The notes below the pieces were generated by a model. The model was given only the letters and a program-made list of their open reading frames with translations, had not been told where the DNA came from and searched no databases. Made by a program: the position numbers and the translations under genes. A stretch of DNA of 64,000 nucleotides, taken from positions 97,676 through 161,675 of the forward strand of contig JAGFNQ010008275.1 of the NCBI GenBank assembly GCA_024364735.1, read 5' to 3'. This document shows positions 36,044 through 44,911 of the stretch, one piece after another; position 1 is the stretch's first letter; every line of letters begins with the position of its first letter. The DNA comes from Boesenbergia rotunda. Lineage: Eukaryota; Streptophyta; Magnoliopsida; Zingiberales; Zingiberaceae.

Positions 36044-37968
36044 TGTTGGGTTTTTCGGGCCGCGAAAACCGCCTTTTCGCGTCGCGGAAACCCCGAGAAC
36101 CCAAAGCCATGGATCTCGTGCGAAGAAAATTTCCGAAACAAAAACACGTATTCATTTCATGCTCAAAACTCGATCTACTCCTAGATCTAAAGAGGGATAA
36201 ACTATTTTACCTTTAGTGCGTGCCCCGCTTAATCCCGCTCGTTCCTTTTGGATGTCGGATCTCTAGGACGTCAAGTGCCGTCCCTCTAGAAGTATCCACG
36301 CGAGCAAAGTGGATGGAGGAAACCCTTTAGGTGTGCTAGCACCTTTCAAGGGTTCGGCCAAGAGGAGAAGAAGAAGAAGAGCACCAACACTTGGAGGAGG
36401 AAGAAGAGAAGACACACCATAAGAAAAATGGAACCAAAACATTGGTTTTGTTCTCTCCTTGTGGCCGGCCACATAATGGCCATTAAGTGGCCGACCATAA
36501 CCCCCTTTCAATTTCAATTCAAATTCAAATGGGGGGTTACAACCTTTGGAGATGATGTGGAGCATCATCATTGGTCAAATACCAAGCCAAGTCATCACTT
36601 GGTCAAGTCAAGGTGAGGTGGCCTTTTGGTCAAGTCAAACTTGCCTTTTATGGACTTCCCATATTTAGTCAAGTCAAACTTGACTTCATTTCTTCTCCCA
36701 TGTCAAGTCTAACTTGAAGTGGAACCAAGTCAAGTCAAACTTGATTTGGATTTGGGTCAAGTCAAACTTGCCTTTTATGGACTTTCCATATTTAGTCAAG
36801 TCAAACTTGACTCCATTTCTTCTCCCATGTCAAGTCTAACTTGAAGTGGAACCAAGTCAAGTCAAACTTGAAGTGGAACCAAGTCAAGTCAAACTTGATT
36901 TGGATTTGGGTCAAGTTAAACTTGCCTTTTATGGACTTTCCATATTTAGCCAAGTCAAACTTGACTTCATTTTTTCTCCATCTATTTGTTCTTTGCGTGT
37001 GACCCTATAGGTTCTTGTAACGTTGGCAATGCTTCTAACCTCTTAGAAACATAAGCAATGAGCGGTATCTAGCAACACATCATTGCTACCCAAGTTACAA
37101 GAATGTTGAGATCCAACATCACCAATGTGACTACTAATTATGACTTTCATAATATGTGACAATGTCCTTCTATCGTCGATATCTAGATTGATCTTCTATG
37201 AAGCATAGACCGTGTCATCCTCCAATCAATCTATGTGTCTTGAACTCCAAGTAGACTCACTATAATCAAATAAGCTCAATATCTCATATTGCCTTATTTG
37301 GGCATGGCCATGCACTTAGTGATCTCACTCTATCAAGACTATGATATCTCTCCCGTCATATAGGAGTGATAGATCCCATCTACATCACTCACATCCCTCC
37401 GCATAATTTGTTACATACCCAGTAATCGCCTTTATAGTCCACCCAGTTACGGGTGACGTTTGACGAAACCAAAGTACATAACTCCTTATGTAGGGAACTA
37501 TGGTGACTTCAGGTCTAAGGACTAATAGTCATACTAATAGTCACATGAGAAAGTATATGACACTCATATAACGATCCATGATACTTTCTCATGGTGGGTC
37601 ATTCAGTATACATTCTCCAATGCATATTCATGTGTCAACTTGATATCTCATATCCATGACTTGTGAGATCAAGTCATCGTGTTGACCTACATGCTAGTCT
37701 CTATGCATTAACATTGTCCCTGAATGTTAATACTTGACTAGGAATAATTAAGAGTAGTGTTCTCTATATCATCTCACTATCGATTCAACCAATCGATTGA
37801 TATAGATATGAACCTACTACCAAGGACGTTATTACACTTAGTTATTTGGCACCAATACAAGTAAGTATAATAACCATAATCAAATGTCTTTATATATATA
37901 TATGAAATATGATACAATGAGTCCATATAACAACCATCACATGATTGGCTCTAGGGCTCTCACTAACA
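36044..37968 (-). mobile_element. Solo copia-like LTR, 1925 bp, inside the hAT
   Basis: TGTTGGGTTTTTCGG at one end and CTCACTAACA at the other, with a perfect 5-bp duplication GGAAT at 36039-36043 and 37969-37973. Removing it restores the captured exon reading frame (Met-Gly-Ile-Pro). On the minus strand it would start TGTTAGTGAGAGCCC. No internal retroelement sequence is present. The minus orientation is inferred from general resemblance to plant LTRs and is less certain than the boundaries. Confidence 0.88.
36594..36990. repeat. Tandem repeats with GTCAAGTCAAACTTG cores in the solo LTR
   Basis: About nine copies of TCAAGTCAAACTTG-like cores are spaced within longer units of roughly 130-150 bp ('CTTTTATGGACTTTCCATATT', 'AAGTGGAACCAAGTCAAGTC'). 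The core itself is palindromic around AAGT..ACTT. Confidence 0.75.
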
Positions 37969-38394
37969 GGAATCCCACTGCATGCAACCAACTTTGCTGA
38001 TGTAATTTCAACAGCCGTTCAGTCTTCATCTGGCCTCCAAAACAATTGGTTGGGGAAGTCCGCACATGTTTCCATGGCTGATATTGTCAAGATGGGCAGA
38101 CCTCATGGGAAACATCCAAGCATGTTGGCTGATCATTTTGTCCGATCAAGCTTGCAAAGACAAATACTTGATATTTGAATTCGAGGACAATTTCCTAGCT
38201 GTTTTGGATCGAGAAGCTGCGTCTACTGCTGCACCATTGCTTCAAATCTGGACAACAATTGTATATTTGTATGCCACACAGAGAGTGCTGAATATTTGAT
38301 TAAACATTTGTAAACAATTCTGAAAAATCAGCTTAATCTAAAATCTTTGATGTTTTATTATCCAAAATCAGAATATCTGTATCAGATTATTGAA

Positions 38395-38590
38395 TAGGCT
38401 TTGTAAACAGGCCACAGACCAGGCCAGGCTATTGAACAGGCCAGGCTCAGGCCTAAAATAAAGCCTATAACAGGCCACAGGCCAGGCTCAGGCCTGTTTG
38501 CTATTATACAGGTCACAGGCCAGGCTCAGGCCTGTTTGCTATTATACAGGCCTGACCTGTTAAGGTGAAAGCCTGGTCTGGCCTGGCCTG
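38395..38590 (+). repeat. Right subterminal CAGGCC repeats of the hAT
   Basis: Mirrors the left end with about fifteen CAGGCC/AGGCCTG motifs. It includes two adjacent copies of 'CAGGCTCAGGCCTGTTTGCT' (from about 38483 and 38522), a local tandem duplication. Confidence 0.75.
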
Positions 38591-41033
38591 TTTCCATCCC
38601 TAATGGTGAGTCCGGGCGGACTCTGCGAGTATATGAGTAGACAATAAGTATGACATAACAAAAGATATAATAAATAGAGAACCAACATGGCACAGTTCAT
38701 AAGGAATATAGGAATACCTAAACATGCATAACATATATATAACAACATGTTATAAAATCGAATAACTAAGCAGATATAAAACAACGCGACAACAATAAAT
38801 CCAACATATACATGCATGTCAACCAAGTGCAACAATCATAGCTCATATAAATGCATCAAACACAAGAAAATGCATAAATGAAATACGTATGCATATGATG
38901 CAATGACATGTGTCACCCCTGACGCCAGTCAAGCCGCCAACACATCTCATCTGTGTGACCGAGTGGGTAGGGTTGTGACAACTGTACGCACTCCAACAAA
39001 TACCACAGAAAGTTATGGTTGAGTGGACAGGATGTTGGGGAGCCAACACTCCAAACCCTGATACATAGGGGGAGCCACCAATAGCTCTAGTATCCATCGA
39101 AAATAACGGTGAGGGTGCCACTGTTTGCCTACAGCTGCAACATGTGCGGCATAATAGGACAGTTGCTCGCACTCTAGCAACTACCACGACAACAAGTGGT
39201 TGAGTGAACTGAGCAACTAAATGACTAACGACGGCTTAACCATATGGAAGCCCAACAGTTGTTAGTATGCAACGTGCAAATATAGTGCATGCTACAAGAT
39301 GCACGAACAACTAGAGAAACAACGACGCAATAAAATCTAACAAATAAACGATGCATCGATACAACCAACCTGAAATCGAAAACCAATGATTATGTGCCTA
39401 CACTACTAGGTAGGATATTTCTAATGTCAAATAAACCTAATTGTGTTTAATGGACTTCTAAGTGCTCGCGTACAAATGACACTTTACAGAACAGAAAACC
39501 AACCGGAGACTGTACGGATACGAATTTTGAATACTTGAAGATCAATGAAGAACAAGTATCAACGACGATGTTAAAATAACAAACAACAAGGAATAAAGTC
39601 AAGCAACCTATTAGGCATAAATGATAAAATAGTCATGCTTTAAGTTAAAAGAAACTACACGAGTATAAAGGAGAAGTATCTGTCTTTAATTTGTAGAACG
39701 TGTTCAAATAAATCTCTCACGATCAATCGCGCGAGGCCAACGTCAAGGTCCTGTACCAAGGACTAAATTTAGCTATTTATTTAAGTGAATAAAGTAGCTA
39801 AACTAACTACTAAATATAATTATAGTTTAATCCTAATTACAATATCCATTTAATTAAACTTAAACAATAATGAATCCAAATCAAGGTCCTGTATAAATGA
39901 TAAAATTTAACTATTAATAGAATTATATAATTAGCTAAACTGAAATCAAATAAAAATTTAGGATAAATCCTCGTTATTACATCTGTTTAATTAAATCTTA
40001 AACGACAGTTGATTTCCTCTAACCCAAATCATTAAGGTTAGGTCATTAGGTTAAATCCCAATTTAACCCAAAGGGCATCCACAACTACAAATTACACCCA
40101 AATAACAATACACCAAATAAACCTCACGGTGGATAAATCCCAAATTGGATCTAATTCATTCTTGCATCAAGTTGACTAATTAAGAACCAACGCAACTCAA
40201 CCCATTCCACATATGACACCAAAACAATCAGATCAGTCCTCTAAAGCAAAACCAACATCCACCTCTAAAGCTTTACTCACGACAATGACATCTCAACCCA
40301 ACCGTAGTTCAAAACCAAACTTACCATTCCATAGCGTATCTATTGACTTCAAGAGATCAACACAAATTTAAGTTCATTCACCCCAACCCCATGGTTGCTC
40401 ACGGCAACACAACAACTCTAAAACCCAAAGAACACCCACGGCAACTGAGCAAAACACTATCAATAACTCCCATAAACACAATCTCATTCAAAAACAACTA
40501 AACAACGAACCAAAACCTAATCAGCTCAATTCAGACTTGTTTTAGCTCAATTCGGAAACCCCTAGTTTCAAATAGAAATAAAAATCAAAGAACAACTCCA
40601 TAGCAACCAAAACCTAATCAACTCAGAACCCAAGCCTTACCAACACAAAAGATGGGACAACACTCGGCGTCGGCTGGCAGGGTCGGCGGTGTCTGCAAAC
40701 TCACGCAAGGCAGCGACGAATCAAGAAGACGAGGCGCAAACGCGTGGCATCCTGTTCGTGCTTGCCGTAGAAGACGAAGAGGAAGAAGAGAGAGCAGTTG
40801 TTGCGCGAGGAAGAAGAGGGAACCGCCATTCGCTTCCTCACGCACGTCGTGTGTCGGTGTCAGGGAAAAGAAACGAATCAGGGGAAATCGCCTATTTCGG
40901 AGGAGACTTAGGGCTTTAATTAGTTTTGGATATTTTGTAAAATAACCTTCATAATTTCTCTAATCTCAACCAGACCCTTTATATTTCAAAATTTTTCATT
41001 TGAACGCCTAAATTTTTAGTATTTAACAAAAAC

Positions 41034-41692
41034 GATTAAGAGTGAATAAGAAATTAATTATTCAAGATACGCTCAAAAGAACATTAAGGAAAAAATGAGG
41101 CTTTAGTCCCACATTGCTAACCGACGAGAGCCAGTGTTTCCTTATATGTGTTCCTGTGCTAATGTTGTTAATACAAAAGCACAGGAGGTCTCTACCCTTG
41201 GGCGAGCAAGTGCTCGCACTTGCGAGCCCGCCACCCGCCACCCGCCACGCGCGCACGCGCGCAATGGGCGCTTTGTTGGCGCACTTTGCACTTCGCACGT
41301 ATGCATCATCGCGAGGAGCATTGAGGAGCCTTAATTTATACTCCATGTGGCGATGACGTATTTTAAAAACATTCGCACTCATCCATCTTCTGCATCGAGA
41401 GTCCAAAAAGCCTACAGAAAGGTTTGCCGGTCTTGGAATTTAAAGTACTACTATTCCGAGACGACGTCGTTGTATCTTGGAAACGAATTGCTGCTATCCG
41501 TGAGCACCAGTAGCGGAGCAATATCGTTTTACAGAGATAGTGTCGAACACTAGTCTCGACGTAAACCAATCAGTTTGCTTCCTCCAAAAGCAACCTCCCG
41601 GAATATCCGACGGTCATAAATCGACTAAGTCAAATACCGAGGAGATACAAGTCAGCTACCAACATTCGTAAAACGATATTGGGCAAACTGAT
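41034..41692 (+). other. LTR/leader of a copia remnant with a USE-like motif
   Basis: GTCCCACATTG at 41107-41117 matches the plant snRNA upstream sequence element (RTCCCACATCG) at 9 of 11 or better, with TTATAT 24 bp downstream. No snRNA follows; instead there is a GC-rich stretch with CACGCGCGCACGCGCGC (about 41247-41263) and then the gag remnant. I read the segment as the eroded LTR and leader of that element. Confidence 0.45.
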
Positions 41693-42790
41693 ATGGCCGG
41701 AATCAACGATGTACCAATCGTCGTCCCTCACGTCGAGATGCCGGGGAAATTCAACGGAGCCCACTTCAAAAGATGGCAGCAGAAGATGTTGTTCTACCTG
41801 ACCACGATAAACCTTGTACGGTTCCTGCGTGAAGACTCGCCAGCCGCTACGGAAGATAATTCCGAGAGCCAGGCTGCTCTGATGCGTGGCCACACGGAGA
41901 CTTCCTGTGCCGCAATTACGTTCTTAATGCGCTAGACAATGCGCTATATAACATATATTGCATGATGGAGATGACCAAGTCACTGTGGGAATCGCTGGAG
42001 AAGAAATACAAAATCGAAAAATATCGGACTGAAGAAATTCATCGTCAGTCGGTTTCTGGATTTTAAAATGGTGGATTCCAAGAGTGTCACGTCTCAGGTC
42101 CAAGACATGCAATTGATAATGGATGATCTGGACGCCGAAGGAATGCCGCTGAACGAGTCATTCAAAGTTGCCGCGGTAATCGAGAAACTCCCTACGTCAT
42201 GGAAGGATTTCAAAAATTACCTAAAGCACAAGCAGAAGGAGATGGGACTTGAAGTTCTCATCTTGCAACTGCGAATAGAGGAGGATAATCGAAAATTATC
42301 TGACTCTAGAGGAACAAAGCGGGCAGTCGACGAGATGTCCAACCTGACGGAACCAAAAGCCAAGAAGCCAAAGCAACCGAACCAGAAGGCTCAAGGCAAA
42401 AGGTTCTAAGGGCACGTGCTACAATTGTGGAAAGTCAAGACACATGTCAAAAGACTGCAAACGCCCAAAGAAGACAACCAAGAGTTAGAAGAATGTTGTG
42501 AACCAAGTCGCAACCTCCACTAACATAGATCTCAACGCTCTGGATCTCATTGCGGTCGTGTTCGAAGTCAACTTGGTGGACAACCCGAAGCAGTGGTGAA
42601 TCGATACTGGAGTAACTCGGCACGTCTGTTCGGACAAGGCGATGTTCTCTGAGTACACCCCGATAAGTGGAAGAAAGCTCTATATGGGAAACTCCACGAC
42701 GTCTTCAATTGTTGGACTCGGGACAGTTATTTTAAAAATGACATCTGAAAAGGAGTTAACTCTCATTGATGTAGTGGAATTGTGGAATCA
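41693..42790 (+). pseudogene. Copia gag-protease pseudogene, truncated after protease
   Basis: ATG at 41693 begins a copia gag ('PGKFNGAHFKRWQQKMLFYL'). The frame then shifts (near 41880 and again near 42050) but the family pattern continues: 'LWESLEKKYK', 'FKMVDSKSVTSQVQDMQLI', 'LPTSWKDFKNYLKH', a CCHC knuckle 'CYNCGKSRHMSKDC' (about 42419), and a protease start 'IDTGVTRHVCSDKAMF' (about 42601) preceded by TGA where a Trp is usual. Similarity is lost by about 42790, before integrase. It is a third, distinct copia lineage in the window and is dead. Confidence 0.85.
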
Positions 42791-42829
42791 AGAGAATAGT
42801 GTAGGTTGTATTGGCTATTTTTGAATGAG

Positions 42830-43475
42830 CAATGATATGTAGTGAGAATTTTGAGTGTGGAATTTAGCGGAAATGACGTGTAGGGATGGCAATTTCATCC
42901 GAATCCGACGGAGAATCCGACATCCGACCCGAATGGAGGAGGATATGGAGGGACTATCAATACCCGATATCCGACCCGAATACCCGATTAAATAAAAAAT
43001 ACATATATGCGTTAAAGATTTTTTCTCCAAAACCTACTAATAATTTATATTAATATTAGAAATAGATTATATATATATGCTTAATCTATTTTTAAAATTA
43101 TAGATATATATATTTTTTTAATTTTAATATTAATTATAATATACTTTTGTTCAATGATATAGTTGGATAGAAAGAAAAAAATTATTAGTATACAAGATCT
43201 CCGATCCTTTAATGGATATGGGTATACCCGATGGATATCCGATACCCGATGGGTATGGGTACGGAGGATATAGAATCCGACTCGAACCCGACCCATTGCC
43301 ATCCCTAATGACGTGGTACTTTTTGTGTACACATTTGATACATTTGATTTCCGCTTGGACACTATACCTTAGGGGGAATGATAAATCCGTCAAGGATCAC
43401 TGTAATTAAAATGTCACGTCATTCTCATTGAATTTTTCCTTGAAAATTATCGTTGTATATCATTTTTTCTTTTTG
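42830..43475. mobile_element. Foldback MITE, interrupted by an hAT MITE
   Basis: Left arm 'GCAATGATATGTAGTGAGAATTTT...AATGACGTG' is mirrored by the right arm, whose reverse complement reads 'AATGATATACAACGATAATTTT...GAATGACGTG'. The interior 'CACTATACCTTAGGGGGAATG...CCGTCAAGGATC' is shared with the elements at 48176 and 51118. The exact ends are uncertain. The 427-bp hAT MITE at 42881 splits its left arm. Confidence 0.6.
42881..43307. mobile_element. hAT-type MITE, 427 bp, perfect 8-bp TSD
   Basis: Ends TAGGGATGGCAAT and ATTGCCATCCCTA are perfect inverted repeats, flanked by ATGACGTG at 42873-42880 and 43308-43315. The outer nine bases, TAGGGATGG, are identical to the ends of the 8.1-kb hAT at 30470, so a related transposase may have moved it. 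It has no coding capacity. Confidence 0.93.
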
Positions 43476-44906
43476 AATCGCCGTATATATCACCATCAGA
43501 TTTTATGGCACTGCTTGCATATGTAAGTATTCATAAGTTTTATATTTTGAAATGAAAATTAAAAATAACAAATATTTAGTTGCGAACAACCTCCTAGTAA
43601 GAATCTTGTTAGCATACGGGTAGCCCATCCTTTTTATTGAGCTAAATTAATTTATTTTTAAAATTTAAATATAATATTGATCTAATATATTAAAAATTAT
43701 GTTATTTTTATTTTATTATTTTTAGATAATTTAAGATTGTAAAAAATTTATGTATTCTAATGTATTTATTTATGAATAAAAAATAAGTTAATAAGTTTGT
43801 TTATAACTTATTTATGAACTTTATTAACCTTTAGTGGCTATTTGTTTTATATTTTTTATTATGAATGAACATTGATGATCTCTTAGCACCTCTCATTAAA
43901 TCTAATAAAAATTAAATAGTAAAATAAAATCTTCTTGTTTGATTTTCAGCACTTGGTCGCCCTATTTTTCTATTGTTTGTTAGTAACTATTAGCATCTAA
44001 TTCATCCACATCCCTGATTTGAAGTGATGGAAATGAATGTCAAGAAACAAAACACTTATCAATCTGTTGCTAGTGTTGACTCTACGAGGTGCATAAAGTG
44101 ATGAAACTATATGTCGTGACCTATTAGTTAAAGAGTATTTAATAAGGTCATTGAGTGCACCCTTAGCCTAATATGTTCCTCTTAGCGGTCGACTAGGTCT
44201 TTTTTTTTTATTATGAAACCCACTTAACCTTGAGAAAATAGTAGTGCCTTCTAGCCATCCTATGAATTGACCTCACAACAATGCTCCTTTGGGGAGATTG
44301 TTGGTTCAATATTGCTAAAAAATGGTTGGGTTGGGTTCGACTATGTTGCATATGGATCACTTATATGTGTGCATCAAGTCTGTATAGTTCTGGACAACTA
44401 CACAAAGTTTGTGACTCTATGGGGTCATGTTGTGGTGGTTGACTTGACGTGACTAAGTTGTTTTGATTTGCATTAATGGCTCAAAGGTCTAGTATGATAT
44501 GAACTCGAAGGTGATCAATGCAGGATGATATTATGCATTTGAGGGGGAAAATCATAATGAGGTGGACTTTAAGACAGAGAGCATGAAACAATAGTTAGTT
44601 CGACAGCTTTGATGATCTAGTATGATGAGAGCTTTGTAGGTAAATCTAATGGAGGACATGTTGAGTAATCTTGGAGATACTGATGCGTCTAACAGACCAA
44701 GCATTTAAGGCGAGAAGAGCTCTAGGATAACTTGATTGGAGGTGGACTACTTAATTGATTTAGTAAAGGATGACATATGGAATAAACTTGGATAGTTTGA
44801 TGCCGTCGAAGGACCAAGGACCTAATGAGAGGCGAACTCTTGAAGAAAGCAAAACTACGATGATGGAAGATCTAGATGATGGTAATTCATGAGAAGTGTG
44901 AAGTGT
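43476..44906. other. Intergenic DNA, no gene recognised
   Basis: AT-rich to about 44000, then mixed composition with only short open frames and no motifs I recognise. Confidence 0.6.
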
Positions 44907-44911
44907 AATAT

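Larger units (their letters stand above)
34584..38178 (+). pseudogene. Captured exons resembling a GIP1-like (DUF1296) host gene
   Basis: Three exon-like blocks lie in the same orientation as the transposase. Block A ends at 34648 with 'FHEVKNKRDKKKE' before GTGTGC; the GIP1 N-terminal domain has a near-identical DPFHEVKRKRDKKKE motif. Block B is 34947-35073, bounded by TGTAG and GTAAGT ('DYGAGKGKPINKKENGSS'). Block C begins at 36023 after TGGCAG, is interrupted by the solo LTR, and resumes at 37974 ('HVSMADIVKMGRP', also a GIP1-family motif). B joins to C in phase (AG|C = Ser). Upstream exons and most of the 3' part are missing, and blocks A and B are not in matching phase, so it is a fragment. 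GIP1-like proteins are nuclear/cytoplasmic factors first found with G-box factors; the family call is from memory of motifs. Confidence 0.6.
30470..38602 (+). mobile_element. 8.1-kb hAT transposon with transposase and captured host exons
   Basis: The termini TAGGGATGGAAA and TTTCCATCCCTA are perfect 12-bp inverted repeats, flanked by a perfect 8-bp duplication ATGGTGAG at 30462-30469 and 38603-38610. These ends, the BED-finger transposase and the hAT C-terminal dimerisation region define the superfamily. The element is larger than most hAT transposons because it holds exon-like host sequence (34584-38178) and a solo LTR (36044-37968). The perfect duplication and termini suggest a fairly recent insertion. 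Confidence 0.93.
30068..41028 (-). mobile_element. Gypsy-type solo LTR (~2.8 kb) split by an hAT transposon
   Basis: It starts TGTCACGTCCCC and ends TATTTAACA. AAAAC occurs at 30062-30066 and 41029-41033, a target duplication with one extra C before the TG. Removing the hAT (30470-38602) and its duplicated 8 bp leaves about 2820 bp, close to the 2815 and 2882 bp of the other two complete copies. No internal region or second LTR is present. On the minus strand it reads TGTTAAATACTAA...GGGGACGTGACA. Confidence 0.85.

Noticed and set aside
36594..36990. A CRISPR-like array or satellite
   Set aside because: The repeats are irregularly spaced sub-repeats of an LTR in a plant nuclear genome, without unique spacers or associated genes.
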